Positions 11,948 through 22,938 of a DNA stretch of 64,000 nucleotides are shown in pieces. Position 1 is the stretch's first letter, and each line of letters starts with the position of its first letter. Position numbers and translations under genes: made by a program. Where the stretch lies: the NCBI RefSeq assembly GCF_000149955.1, contig NC_030994.1, positions 2,534,366 to 2,598,365 on the forward strand, written 5' to 3'. The notes beneath the pieces were generated by a model that was not told where the DNA came from, ran no database searches, and saw nothing but the letters and a program-made list of their open reading frames with translations. The DNA is from Fusarium oxysporum f. sp. lycopersici 4287. Taxonomy: Eukaryota > Ascomycota > Sordariomycetes > Hypocreales > Nectriaceae.

Positions 11948-13013
11948 ATGGCGTCCCAGATAAATCTCTTCTCGCCAGCCGAACTTGCCTATCTTCACCA
12001 GTCACTCTCGTTACATCCTCCAATCCGCCCCGATGGGCGCACACCGACACAATTCCGTCCCTTGACAGCAGAGACAGGCGTTCTGCCTGGTACAAATGGC
12101 AGCGCGCGCGTACATTTCTCTGATGGCACTGAGGCCATTGTAGGAGTCAAGGCTGAGATTGAGAAGACTGGAGGAAGCGAGGAGCAGCGGGACGAAGAAG
12201 ATCGAACAAGGGGTGACTGGCTCGAATTGGCAGTTGAGATCCCAGGACAGAGAGATGATGAAGCCTCGACAATATTCCTGGCAGAAATGTTGAGAGAGGC
12301 GCTATTGGCAGATAATGAGTTTGCCAAGAAATTGAGAATCAACAGACGGTTTCACTGGCGACTATATCTCGACGTATGTGCTCATAATACAAAGAAGCAA
12401 ACGCAATGCTAAAATGGTACAGGTTCTACTAATATCTCCTCCGCTATCATACCCTCTCCCACTACTCTCACTTACAACACATCTCGCACTTCTGGCCACC
12501 CGTTTGCCCCGTCTCAAGTCTGAAGGCGACGAGGATCCTATGTTTGACGACGATTGGGAGGCGTCGACATTCTTGTACCCTCGCGATGGTGCTGATGCAG
12601 CAGGTTCACGACCATCTATCACACTTCTCGTGGTTGCGATTGGCGACAACATCATCTTCGACCCTGCAAAGGAGGAATTGGCCGTCGCGGAGACAGCGCT
12701 GGCCGTATCTGTGGCGGAGGTCCGTCGAGTTGCAACTGAGGGCGACATGGAGGTTGACAAGAGGAGCCGCGAGCTCAAGTTGTTGTCTATCCGAACCATT
12801 GACCCGCCATCAAGGCTCACACCGCCCGGAGTGCCACATACGACGAATGGAACTGCACAAAAGGGAGAGGCTCAGACAGCTGAGGGAGTGTGGAAGGCAC
12901 CATTGGGTGGAACGAAGTTTGGAGTAATGGACAGTATAATACAGGCTGTACTGGAGAAGGGCGGAGTTGCGGATGAGGTTTTGGAGGGCCTGGAGGGTGT
13001 CGAGCTCACATGA
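11948..13013 (+). CDS. RRP42: Exosome complex component Rrp42 (RNase PH-like ring subunit)
   Basis: Two exons (11948-12373, 12423-13013; 49 bp intron with donor GTATGT) encode 338 residues. The N-terminal part has the RNase PH-fold signature of EXOSC7/Rrp42: HPPIRPDGRTPTQFRPL, then GSARVHFSDGTEAIVGVKAE. The C-terminal part carries the late strands (RPSITLLVVAIGDNIIFDP and DSIIQAVLEKG). Rrp42 is one of six catalytically inert PH-type subunits that form the ring of the nuclear and cytoplasmic RNA exosome, which threads RNA toward Rrp44 and Rrp6. Longer than the roughly 265-290 residues of yeast and human proteins, it has acidic and linker inserts (around residues 75-95 and 180-200) as expected in filamentous fungi. 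It converges with the next gene, with 162 bp between stops. Confidence 0.92.
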
Positions 13014-13175
13014 GACTACGTATGAGTTGAATACGGGTGTGATAGAAAACTACCAAGTCTCATGAGGCTGGATTTCATGTAATCGTACAACGTATGATCC
13101 CTGGGCATGGGGATCGTTATGCTACAGCTATATCATACATGCAGATTCTTGCATCTTTGTTTTTACATAGGCATC

Positions 13176-13966
13176 TTAGAAGACACCAAACCACTTCTTC
13201 TTGGGCTCTTCAACCTTCTCTTGCACCTCAGTCTTTTGCACTGGCTCGTCTTCCACGGCAGTTTGCTCGGGCTTGGGATCCTCCTCACCCTTGCCAAACA
13301 CAACAGTCACAGGGTCCTTGGTCTCGATTCCGTGCATCTTCATGAAAAGTCGGCGCTTGGCTACATCGTCGAGGTGGTTCGTTCGGTGGTCCCTGGCTTT
13401 CTCGGCCTTGTCCTTCTCGTGCAAGACGATAACGTTCTTCCAGGCGACGAAGAAGTGAAGAGGGTGCGTCCAGAGGTCTGAGATGGGAGGTACGAGCTCC
13501 TTGTATGGGGAGTTGTAGGCGTAGTTCATGAAGAAGGTGAAAACACCAAGGGCGAAAAGAGTTCCCTGGTGGGGGTTAGTATGCAGCAGGCAATTGAACA
13601 GCTGAAGCTGTATAGTAGACATACCATGGTAATGAAAGTATGCAAAAGCCTACTGTGCCAGAAAAAGTGCTCCCATGTTCCCTCGGGAGCCATCATTCCA
13701 GGATAATGCTTCTTGTTCTGAGCAGCGACCTCTGAAGCGGTGAGCTCAGGGCCGTAATGCTTAGGCACATGGTTCTTCTTGAGGCGAGAACCATGAGAAG
13801 GAGGATTGAAGCGAGCGGGCTTCTCGAGAACAATAGGCTTTCCCTTTGAGGACGAAGAGGCAAAGCGAATTCGGATGCTGTTCTGCGAGAGCGGGATGCT
13901 GAGACCACGCCACAGAGGACCCTGAAGAGGGAGAAGAAAGCGGGGGATGATGGCGCGAGATGCCAT
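13176..13966 (-). CDS. Conserved fungal mitochondrial membrane protein, function unknown
   Basis: Two exons (13966-13625, 13565-13176; 59 bp intron with donor GTATGT) encode 243 residues. The N-terminus (MASRAIIPRFLLPLQGPLWR, followed by a Ser-rich RFASSSSKGK) has the Arg/Leu/Ser make-up of a mitochondrial presequence with an R-F-A-S cleavage-like site. One clear membrane segment follows the splice (GTLFALGVFTFFMNYAY). The C-terminus is charged, ending KKKWFGVF. A conserved core PGMMAPEGTWEHFFWHSR precedes the membrane segment. I recognise this as a protein found across filamentous ascomycetes but know no established function. Because it shares a divergent promoter with cytochrome c, a role in the inner membrane is a reasonable inference only. 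Confidence 0.85.
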
Positions 13967-14681
13967 TGTTGGTATATGTGACAGACTACAACAGTATGTG
14001 CCTTTGTTGTTCCACCTCTTAGCCTTGGAACTTTGTTTGTTGTGGTGGTTTCGTGATGCCCTCACGTCTGCCCAGACAAGAAGAATCTTTTTTCCGGAGC
14101 CGTTGAGAAACAAACGAGGTCCCGGGACGGAGGTCCCACTCCGTTTCTTAGAGCCGGTTGACCCTAAGCTTTTACAGGGTTAGTGCGGTATGGGCCTCGG
14201 GTCTTGACAAGGTCACAAGATTCTCGTGACTGAGGAATCAATTTTTTTCTTCATGATGAGACTGATGGAAGAGCCTGAGGATGACATGACTAGACCGACC
14301 CCGGAAAAAAAAGCCATCGCCGATTGAGGACCCGCTTTGGAGTATTATGTCCCGACTTTACCCGGAGCCACATTCACAGTCGACAGGGGGAAGAATGTCG
14401 GCTTACTTACTCTTGCGCTGTGATTGGCCCATATGGCACCAGCCACCTGTGGCGCTCTAAGAGAATTGAGCGATCCGGCGTGGTCCTAAGCCAGTCGTGT
14501 CATGCTGTCATAAAGATTTATTTTCTTGCTTCGGATCTTTTTCTTTCCCTCTCTCCCTCTCTTCTTTTTCCCACATCCACACTCTCAACCCTCAATCGAC
14601 TTTTTGCTCTCGTCTTTGGCTAACGCCTCTCGTTGAATTTACTATCACCTTTTAACTCTTTAATCACAAACCACATCCACA
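13967..14681. promoter_or_regulatory. Divergent promoter between the mitochondrial membrane protein and CYC1
   Basis: 715 bp separate two start codons on opposite strands. An inverted CCAAT box (ATTGG, 14423-14427) lies about 255 bp from the CYC1 start, and a CT tract (14541-14576) typical of highly expressed fungal genes precedes it. The CCAAT-binding (HAP) complex is known to control cytochrome genes in fungi; that it acts here is inferred. Confidence 0.5.
14423..14427 (-). promoter_or_regulatory. CCAAT box (inverted)
   Basis: The plus strand reads tgATTGGccc. It is a single core motif with no further proof of binding; it is reported for its position between two mitochondrial genes. Confidence 0.35.
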
Positions 14682-15557
14682 ATGGCTGGCGGTAAGTCTA
14701 TTCTCACAGCATGCTTTGGTTTGCGCCGGTTGCAGCGCAAGGCTTCGAGAGATGCAATTGAGGAGAACGAAAGGGGAGACGCTTTTCGTAGAGAATACCA
14801 CGACTCTCAATTCGAGTCTCGAGGGAATTTGGGTCTTGCACAATGGCAAAGAGTCATGCTTTGGTCACCAGCTGAGGTTGGCCCGCTGACCCTGTTGCCT
14901 GCGTCATTTACCCAGAACCGGTTTTCCCATGACCACGAAATGTTCACCAAGACTCACCAACAACTCGTGTCACGCCTCTAAAACACCAAAGCGACTCTTC
15001 CTTCGTCCTCTCATCAAACTCACGAACCTCGTCTACACAGCCTCACCAAAGCCAAAACTCACTCAACCGAGAACTCATTCACTAACTCACATTGTCCCAG
15101 GCGATATCAAGAAGGGTGCCAACCTCTTCAAGACCCGATGTGCTCAGTGCCACACCGTTGAGAAGGACGGCGGCAACAAGATCGGCCCTGCCCTGCACGG
15201 CCTCTGGGGCCGCAAGACTGGTTCCGTCGAGGGCTACGCCTACACCGATGCCAACAAGCAGAAGGGCATTGAGTGGAACGACGACACTCTCTTCGAGTAC
15301 CTCGAGAACCCCAAGAAGTACATCCCCGGTACCAAGATGGCCTTCGGTGGCTTGAAGAAGGCCAAGGACCGCAACGACCTTATTGCGTAAGTTTTTATAC
15401 TCTATTGAGTTGCAGTCAGCTTTGGACATTGGCTCGCCGATTCTCTCGTGGGTCACAGCGATGCAATGATTCCAAACTGCCATGCACTCATTCCTCACTG
15501 CATCACAACAGTCACTAACATCTCTTCCACAGCTACCTCAAGGACTCTACCAAATAA
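14682..15557 (+). CDS. CYC1: Cytochrome c
   Basis: Three exons (14682-14691, 15101-15386, 15533-15557) encode 106 residues; introns are 409 and 146 bp. The heme-attachment motif CAQCH is at residues 17-21 with axial ligands His21 and Met83 (PGTKMAFGG), and the hallmark core [15 protein letters not shown] is present. Cytochrome c carries electrons from complex III to complex IV in the mitochondrial intermembrane space. The first exon is only 10 nt (ATG GCT GGC G), so the start depends on the splice; the alternative of reading from inside intron 1 would add an unrelated, non-conserved leader. The short N-terminus ([13 protein letters not shown]) is slightly shorter than in Neurospora-type proteins. 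The last intron interrupts the codon for Ala99, leaving a seven-residue final exon. Confidence 0.96.
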
Positions 15558-16501
15558 GCGACTATAGATCGCGTGTAATGTTACGACTTTCGATAGATGG
15601 GGACCGCCAAGGGGCGTTTGTACTATAGACTCTACACAGCACTTGTTAAGACATGCCACGTGCTTCGTATCCTATTCCCATCTCTCCTCTTTATGCGACT
15701 TCCGTCCGATACAACACAACCATTTTTTTTTTTTCAACCAAGAAGAAAGCCCGGCGTTGGTTTGAGGCGGAAGACGGGAATGACATGAGACCAGAATAAA
15801 AATGTTTCCGCATCATAGCCCAATTGTTACGATAGAGATATTAACGTTTCTTCTACTCTCACCTCTGTTGACTTCATTCATGTCTCATAATTATGCATTT
15901 GGAATCAATTGTGAACGTCATTTTTACCATGATACGATGCCACGAACCAATCTCAATGCCGTCAAATCCGATTACATATCCCCGATACTCGATCGCCCCG
16001 TAAAGAGGGTCATCCGCGCAAACCGGTTCTTTTTCATGAGCATGTTTTATTTTTTCGATCCCACTCCAAGTTTTTTTCATCATGACTTTGTGATTGCCGA
16101 GCTATTTCCGTGCGCCTCCGTTGCTCCGGCGGCGTGTGCGGGACCTGCGGCGATCGGCGGGCGGTGTACTTGTCTCTGATTTTTTGGAGATTTTGCTTTT
16201 TTACCCCTGACATGAAAATGAGGTGAGGTCTCATTGACAGCTGTTGGAGAAATTTTAAGCCACCGTGGCTTGCGGTTGGGGTTCGGTGTGACGTGATGAG
16301 ACATGGAGGTGAGGAAAACAGAGTGATGATGTTGTGATGAGTTTAGATTTATGGCAAGCTTGTCATAAGGATCATCATAATTCTCAAAAGCCAGCTACTC
16401 TTTAGAGTATATTTATAACTTTAGGGACAAAATTGGATCATAATCTTGGATGATATTATCTAAATCTAAGGAATTATACTCTAGTATCATCATAAAATTA
16501 T
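15558..16501. other. Intergenic, convergent 3' regions of CYC1 and the AAA ATPase
   Basis: It contains a short poly-T run (15723-15735) and an AT-rich segment at 16330-16500. No gene or RNA gene is seen. Confidence 0.55.
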
Positions 16502-18778
16502 CTAGGATTTCCCTAACTTAACTTCGAGCTTTCGGTAAGTCTCAGGATTCTGCACACTTCTATAGGTAGTTGAGAGGGCATGCTCCCAGTCCACCCCGTC
16601 GATCTCGGCTGCAGTTTTAGCCCCCTGAAGGCATCGCCGAAGGGCACTTTCGGCAGCCTTCACATGCAGCCCGCCTAGATCAGCACCACTAAAGTCGGTA
16701 CAGCGGGGGTCTCGAGCAATAGACTCGAGGCGCTCGAATTCCTCAGCTGCTGCGTCGGGGTGATTTGTCCGATAGATGGCTCGGAGGATATCGACCCTTT
16801 CGTCAGGGGTAGGGAGGTCGATGAAGAGGCGCACATTGAGACGGCCGGGTCGAAGCATAGCCGGGTCGATCATATCCGGTCGATTAGTTGTACCGATAAC
16901 ATATACGCCTGTGCGGTCTTGGACGCCATCGAGCTCAGTGAGGAGTGCGTTGACAACACGAGTGCCTGCCTCTGTGGAAGCGTTATCACGCTTTGGGACA
17001 AGGGAATCCATTTCGTCGAAGAAGAGGATGCAGGGCGTTGATGAGCGTGCGCGGTTGAATAACTCACGTACTGCGCGCTCTGATTCACCGACGTACTTAT
17101 TGAGCAGTTCGGGTCCGTTGATAAGGATGAAGCTGGCCTGGGCTTCGTTGGCGACAGCTTGGGCGACGAGGGTTTTACCGCAGCCAGGAGGGCCCCAGAG
17201 AAGGCAACCCGCTGGGCGGCCGAGGCCAGCACGACGGTAGAGCTCGGGGTCTTTGATGGGTCCGATAATTGACATGTTGAGCTGGTCGCGGGCTGCTTGC
17301 AGAGCACCGACTTGCTCCCAGGAGACGTTGGGGATGACGGTGAAGCCCTCCTTTCGTAGGGAAGGGGTATAGTCTTTGATAGCCTTTTTGAAATCTTCCT
17401 GGGCCAGGGGTACACTGGGAGGTTCAGGATAAGGGGCAGACGGCTGTTGGTCGGCGAGTTCCATGAGATCTGGTTGCGGCTGGGTTGATTGAATTTGTGA
17501 AATGTCGAGTAAGTGGTAACGGTACTGGTCGACGAGCCTCATTCGTCTCTGCGGTTGTCGCTGGGCGAGTGTCGCGACGTTGATAATGTCAGCGCCGACG
17601 AAGCCGTGAGTAATCTTGGCAAGCTCTGCAAAGTCGACATCCTCTGCTAGATTCATGTCCCTGGTAACGAGCTTGAGGATATCCTGACGAGCCCCGAGAT
17701 CTGGTATCCGCATCTGGAGCGTACGTTCGAAAAGTCCAGTTTTGAGGACTGCGGGGTCGACATCTGTGATTCTTGCTGTTGTAGCCATGGCTAAAATGTG
17801 TCTGTCCTTGTCTTGCTCAGCTGCGATGCGTTGCATCTGTCGCATGAACTGTATAACGTTGCGGCGATGGCCTTCGCTATGGCCACTGCCTCCAGGCTTA
17901 GGCATATGCCAATCGAGGTTCTCGATGAGGATGATGCACGGGGCGACTCGCATGGCTTCCTCGATCGCATCGTTAAGGCTTCTCTCCATACGCTCTAGGT
18001 CCTCAAAGCACCCGGTAAGGTACACAATTGGCACGTCGAGCTTCGCGGCTGTTGATCGAATCAATGACTTCTTGCCAATGCCAGGCGGGCCCGAGAGGAG
18101 AAGCCCAGGGAGCCCTCTCCAGCCGTTGGCAGCGTATAGTTCTGGCCATTTGAGAAGCCAGTGTATTTGTTCGATAATATCTTCCTGCACTTCTTTCACA
18201 CCCCCAAGCTCGATCGGACCGGAAGGATGCTCGACCTTGTAGCGGCTCGTCTTTTGTGTTTTCTTCAGAGGTGCTTTGTCTTGCTTTCCCGTGGGCGCAG
18301 CATCTGTGTCCGTCAAAGCGCCCTTGGGCGTCACCACACCATCCTTCACCCGCTCTTCTCCATCTTGCTGTACTCGTCTCTTCTTGATCGCACGGGGCGC
18401 TTCGCTCGTGGGTGGAGTTGCCGTTTCTACCTCTGTAGCAGTTGTCGTATTTTGGTGCCAGTGCTTCGTCATTTGTCTATTAAGAAGGAAACGGTCGTCG
18501 TCGGGCTTGGGTGGTTCTTCGAGTTCAGCTTCAGAGTCGCTTGAATCGCCGAGCTCTTCCTTGCGGAATTGAAGTACACGGTCGATTGAATCTTCAAGAG
18601 GGCGTTTCTTCTGTCGGCTGAGGCTGGAATTTGACCTCTTGATAGCTTCGTAGACGGCTGTTGTGGTCTTGAAGGGCTTGCCGTCATTCGCATCCTCGAG
18701 CTTCTTCATGACCACGTAAACATCGCGATCGAGGCCCTGCCTCAGGTTGAGGCGAGGTCTTTTGGCTCCTAGAGTCAT
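16502..18778 (-). CDS. Rix7/NVL-type double AAA ATPase (60S ribosome biogenesis), first AAA module degenerate
   Basis: A single exon of 758 residues. The start at 18778 (MTLGAKRPRLNLRQGLDRDV) was chosen over an in-frame ATG 70 codons upstream because that leader has no family character. Residues about 10-75 resemble the Rix7/NVL N-terminal domain (LDRDVYVVMKKLED, then KRSNSSLSRQKKRPLEDSI), followed by an acidic and Lys-rich linker. D1 begins near residue 190 and D2 near 480. D2 is canonical: Walker A GPPGCGKT (529-536), Walker B ILFFDE (584-589), sensor GTTNRPD, and arginine-finger region RPGRLN. D1 is not: Walker A reads GPPGIGKK (230-237) and Walker B reads IILIEN (282-287). Rix7 extracts maturation factors from pre-60S particles in the nucleolus/nucleus. 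Whether this is the sole Rix7 of the organism or a diverged paralogue cannot be told here. Confidence 0.88.
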   Translation of the reverse strand: MTLGAKRPRLNLRQGLDRDVYVVMKKLEDANDGKPFKTTTAVYEAIKRSNSSLSRQKKRPLEDSIDRVLQFRKEELGDSSDSEAELEEPPKPDDDRFLLNRQMTKHWHQNTTTATEVETATPPTSEAPRAIKKRRVQQDGEERVKDGVVTPKGALTDTDAAPTGKQDKAPLKKTQKTSRYKVEHPSGPIELGGVKEVQEDIIEQIHWLLKWPELYAANGWRGLPGLLLSGPPGIGKKSLIRSTAAKLDVPIVYLTGCFEDLERMERSLNDAIEEAMRVAPCIILIENLDWHMPKPGGSGHSEGHRRNVIQFMRQMQRIAAEQDKDRHILAMATTARITDVDPAVLKTGLFERTLQMRIPDLGARQDILKLVTRDMNLAEDVDFAELAKITHGFVGADIINVATLAQRQPQRRMRLVDQYRYHLLDISQIQSTQPQPDLMELADQQPSAPYPEPPSVPLAQEDFKKAIKDYTPSLRKEGFTVIPNVSWEQVGALQAARDQLNMSIIGPIKDPELYRRAGLGRPAGCLLWGPPGCGKTLVAQAVANEAQASFILINGPELLNKYVGESERAVRELFNRARSSTPCILFFDEMDSLVPKRDNASTEAGTRVVNALLTELDGVQDRTGVYVIGTTNRPDMIDPAMLRPGRLNVRLFIDLPTPDERVDILRAIYRTNHPDAAAEEFERLESIARDPRCTDFSGADLGGLHVKAAESALRRCLQGAKTAAEIDGVDWEHALSTTYRSVQNPETYRKLEVKLGKS

Positions 18779-19518
18779 TATTCCCAGGGACTGTGTCGCG
18801 TCACCAACGGTCGGCTCTGATGTTGATGGGAGGTTCAAGATCTCCGAAGACTGTGGACGGGGAAAAAAAGTTGAGAGGCCTGAGATGGTGACAAAATTAA
18901 AAGGACAAGCCGGTTCTTCAGAGGCGAATATAGTTGTCTTGACCACTGAGATTGAAATTGGCTCACCCACCAAGTACGGGGGGAACATAATTTAATGCTC
19001 ATATGTTAATTCCACTTATTTAGCCATATCATGACTATCCGCGTTCTTCCTCGGTGTCGTGTTATAAGCCTTATATGGAGTTATGTCTTAACTACTTTAT
19101 GTGCCTTTGGCCTTACAATATGTGTGACCACTACAGATACCTATTGAGGTATTGTACAATTGAAGTGGTCCTACTGTTTAATTTTCAGATATGGTTTATT
19201 GTTTAGATCTAAACTTGGGAAATCTGTCATAAATCTCTTATGTTTTAATAAAAGCTTTACTAAAGCTTTATAATCTTTACTAGGCAATTGTTCAAAATCT
19301 GCTCAAGGGATTATGTCAACTTAGAGGGGCCTGGCTTATCGATAAGACCCTGGACCCCAGTATCAGCGCCGATGACGATGGTCTCCCTCGTGACAATCGC
19401 TCGCTATCGAAACCAGAAACCTCAAACTCCTAGCCTCGACTTAAACAGCCACACACCTTCTCCTAACAACCTCTCGACAAGCTCGTACGCCACCAAACGC
19501 ATCCCCACGATCCTCATC
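18779..19518. promoter_or_regulatory. Divergent intergenic region between the AAA ATPase and VPS20
   Basis: 740 bp, AT-rich at 19010-19290, with a CA/CT-rich leader just before VPS20 (19430-19518). It presumably carries both promoters; no specific sites are recognised. Confidence 0.45.
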
Positions 19519-20242
19519 ATGGGCGGAAACGCAAGTAAAGTCACAGCCCAGGACAAGTCCGTCGCTCCCACCCCCCGCGATTGCGCTCGTGACCGCCTTC
19601 AATACTAACAATCCTCAGGGCCATCCTGGACATGAAGAATCAGCGCGATAGACTTCACCAATACCAACGGCGCATAACAGTCCTCACAGATAAAGAGACC
19701 GATATCGCAAAGCAGATGCTGGCCAAGGGCGACAAGAAGCGCGCTCTGTTAGCCCTACGGCGCAAGAAGTATCAAGAGTCGCTACTAGCCAAGACAGATG
19801 CGCAATTAGCTCAGCTGGAGAAGTTGACGAACGATGTCGAGTTTGCGCTTATACAGAAGGATGTGGTGTTTGGGCTGCAGCAGGGAACCAAGGTTCTGAA
19901 GGAGATTCATGCTGAGATGGGTGGGATTGAGAATGTGGAGAAGTTGATGGGCGAGACGGCGGAGGCTATTGCATACCAACAGGTACGTCACTACGGTACT
20001 ATTGTTTCGCGGTTCGAAATATACTTACATACTTCTAGGAAGTCAGCGATATGCTTGGAGGTCGTATCTCGAATCAGGACGAGCAAGAAGTGGAAGACGA
20101 ACTGGAAGCTCTCGAAGCCGAACTCACAGGTCCAGCCAAGTTACCCTCTGTCCCCGTGGCGAATCTACCAGAAGTACAGAAGAGCCAACCAGTTGAGGCA
20201 CAAGCCGAGAGAGCGAAGCAACCAGCCATGCTGGCAGCATAG
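19519..20242 (+). CDS. VPS20: Vps20, ESCRT-III subunit (CHMP6 orthologue)
   Basis: Three exons (19519-19556, 19619-19982, 20039-20242) encode 201 residues; introns are 62 and 56 bp. The N-terminus MGGNASK has Gly2 in a good N-myristoylation context, as expected for Vps20/CHMP6. A basic helical hairpin follows (AILDMKNQRDRLHQYQRRI, then DKKRALLALRRKKY) and then acidic C-terminal helices (QDEQEVEDELEALEAEL), the usual Snf7-family layout. Vps20 links ESCRT-II to Snf7 polymer assembly on endosomes during multivesicular body formation. The donor of intron 1 is AA|GTCCGT, a weak match, but it restores the conserved D-K-A-I-L junction. The gene converges with the next one, with only 162 bp between stops. 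Confidence 0.92.
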
Positions 20243-20404
20243 ACGAGGAGCGAGACATTTTGGTTTCAAGGCATTTTGGACAGAGCATTTACATTTCGAG
20301 ACATTCTACTATACTTAGACTTTGGTGTATACAGCGGGTAACACGAGGCGTTGAGGCATTTCTGCATTTGAATCATGAAATACAGTATCTTGAACTTCTA
20401 TCTG

Positions 20405-21478
20405 CTATGCGTACTTGCTGATGAGTTTCCTCATGATGGACATGGCGCCTCCTCGGTAGCCACCGCCGAACATGGCATAATGGTTGAGGTGATGGTATCT
20501 GAGGCGATATTAGTATCTTGGAGTTTGAGGAAAAAGGAGGTCTTACAGTTCGTATAGCTTCACTCTGTCTGGCCACTCAGCTACGGGCTCTGCCTTTGGT
20601 ACCAGCTCATGGTACTCTTTCCAGAAGTGGTTGGTGAAGCCGCCAAACATGTTCATGATGCCAAGTTCAAACTCGGAGTGGCCATATACAACTGAGGGAT
20701 CGTAGACAACTTCTTCACATCCACCTTGACCTCCAATCTGCCCCTTGGAATGGTTCCCGCTCCATAGATCGCCATGGATAACGACAGGTTTGATGTTCTT
20801 TACTACATCATCCCCAATCAGCCGTGGCACAACTTTACTCGCAACTTTCTCAGCAACTTCTTCGAGTTCAGGATCAGAACCATTGTTGCGAACTGCCTGA
20901 CGCGCGATATGTCTCAGACGGTTGTTAGCGTAAAAGTCAGCCCACGATTCCCGCCATGAGTTATCTTGCTCTGTAGCACCGCAGCATGTAGGGACTGGGA
21001 ACCCAAACATTGGCTTGTCATAGCCTTCTGGGATGGGAGCAGGCGTTGTGTGTAGCTGCGCAACCTTTGAAGCTAAAGTCTTCCCTGAACCTCCAGGTGC
21101 TGAGGACCCCAGATCGAGAAAGTCAGTGGCGAGGAAATATTGGCCTGAACGACCTGCTAGAGCTCCATGGGCGTGAGATCTGGGACAGAAGTTTGGGACT
21201 GAGTCTGCTATGGCGTTAAGGGAGGCATGTTCACCTGAGCTCTGTTAGATCATGATATCAGATAGTTGTGTATAAAACGTATACTTACCCCTGAACATAA
21301 CCTCGGCTTCCTTCCCTGTACCAGTCTTGACAAAGTAATTCAAAGGCTTCCCGTCTTTCTCAGACGTTATCTTGAACGTAGAAGCAAAGCCCGATCCACC
21401 ATGAGAGTTGATAGCCGAGTTGGCGGGGTCCAGCCCCAGGGCCTCAATGATAGCGGGGTCGACTTTCGTATGTGGCAT
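20405..21478 (-). CDS. Fructosamine/ketosamine-3-kinase family protein
   Basis: Three exons (21478-21289, 21234-20547, 20498-20405; introns 54 and 48 bp) encode 323 residues. The glycine-rich loop region SHGGSGFASTFKI and the lysine strand NYFVKTG form the N-lobe. The catalytic loop HGDLWSGN lies at residues 217-224, and the metal-binding DPSVVYGHSEFELG motif follows. These are the FN3K-family kinase signatures. Known members phosphorylate the C3 hydroxyl of fructosamines or ribulosamines on glycated proteins, leading to spontaneous deglycation; the preferred substrate here is not known. The length matches bacterial and eukaryotic FN3K proteins (about 290-310) with small inserts. There is no signal peptide, so it is probably cytosolic. 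The last exon (HHLNHYAMFGGGYRGG) completes the C-terminal helix. Confidence 0.9.
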
Positions 21479-22938
21479 GATATCCAGAGGTTTCGGGGGT
21501 ATATAAGCGAGGTGATTTTCAGGTACACGAGTTGTTTGCGGTGTTTTCCAAACTCAACTTGGCTGGTATGAAGATGGGAAGATTGTGTGGGATGATGAGG
21601 TGACGTCAAAGCTTTGGTGTTAGTAATGCGAAAATATGCACGGAAGCTTGGAGCATTGCAACGCTGTGACTTATCCTACTTATTTTTTCTGGAATAATGT
21701 AAGTACAGAAGGAGATATGATGTTATCATTTCATCATAGCAAGATGTTGCCGCAGCCGTTGTTTAGAGGTGTCCAAGCCGTGTGTCTTCAGTGAACAGAC
21801 TGTTCACTGCCATTAAGCCATCTTCGCACTATGATCAACCAAATTTGTTATCGAGAGGACTAGAGAAAGAACTCAGTAGTCATGAGCAAAGTACTAAATC
21901 GCTTTGTATCTCACTCGGTAGTCCCACTGCTACTACAAGTTTTGATATAAAGGTTGAGGCTCACAAACTCGAGTCCGGAGCTTTAACTCGGAGTGAGTGG
22001 GGCCGGCCGGGAGCTTACTGTAATTCACGGCGCCGGTCTTTTGCATATCGGGCCGTCCTCCGGATAGTCTTCCAGAGGAGAAGACACCTCTCTTACAGAA
22101 GAAACCAAATTCAAGTATGTGTGGGTTCTGGTGAAAGTGCGAGGCGAGTTTCTTCGGCATAGTCATCAGATTAGTGAATGCAGTAGGTGACAGTGACACT
22201 CTACATTGATAACAAAGGAGCTGCCCGCAATGAACCCATAAACAGTGATTCCTAAGTAATGAGGTAACCAAGTCAGAGATTATCTTATGACTCATGTTGA
22301 GCCAAAATGTGCTAGGCTTGTCATGCTCCTTGTTACATCCTTGTCACGAGTGAATGGGTGAGGATCTCAAATACTGTGACATTTGCAGCGCAATTCCATG
22401 CTTTTCTTTTGTGGGTGCCAGAAGACCCTAGATCTGTAGAGTACCTGCAGGATTTTCCAGATTACCCTACTCTTGGCCAATCTCTTGAATGGCAAGGTAG
22501 TTGCTGTGCGGCTCCTTGTCAAACAGATCCTAGCTGTTTCTACTGGAATCATACGGTTGTCTTCATGAAGAGAACAGGGGATAATCGGGCCCGACTTTTT
22601 GATGTTCATCTCACGTTCCGAGAGTGACAACAATCGACAGGCCAGTACTGTACTCTATTCAGTAGTATCAGGTACCCTATCTAACATAATAATACGTAAA
22701 CTCCGCCTCGGAGCCGATCCGAATCAGCACTCCACCCATCGGATGAGCCCACATCGGCCCCGTCAAATCCAAGCCCAATCAATTCCCGTCATATTTCTGA
22801 TGTGATAATGACATCCCTTGTTGTTTCCGAGCAAACGCCAATCGCAAGTAATGGTATAATCAAAAACTCCATGAGATAAAACTCGCTATTCGTTCCGACA
22901 GTAATTCGTCAGACCAGGGTGTGTGTGTGTGTTCGGTT
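21479..22938. other. Intergenic region upstream of the kinase
   Basis: It should include the kinase promoter. A (GT)n run is at 22919-22933. Frames at 21782-22295 and 22358-22633 lack protein-like features, and I see no RNA gene. Confidence 0.5.
22919..22933. repeat. Short (GT)n microsatellite
   Basis: A gtgtgtgtgtgtgt run on the plus strand, just past the stop codon of the possible small gene. Confidence 0.85.

Noticed and set aside
14692..15100. Coding sequence continuing from the cytochrome c ATG or from 14929 into the heme domain
   Set aside because: Consensus GTAAGT donor and CCCAG acceptor join the 10-nt first exon in phase; the intervening translation is not conserved protein.
18779..18988. 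In-frame N-terminal extension of 70 residues on the AAA ATPase
   Set aside because: The leader shows no resemblance to Rix7/NVL N-termini, while MTLGAKRPRLNLRQGLDRDV begins directly at the conserved domain.
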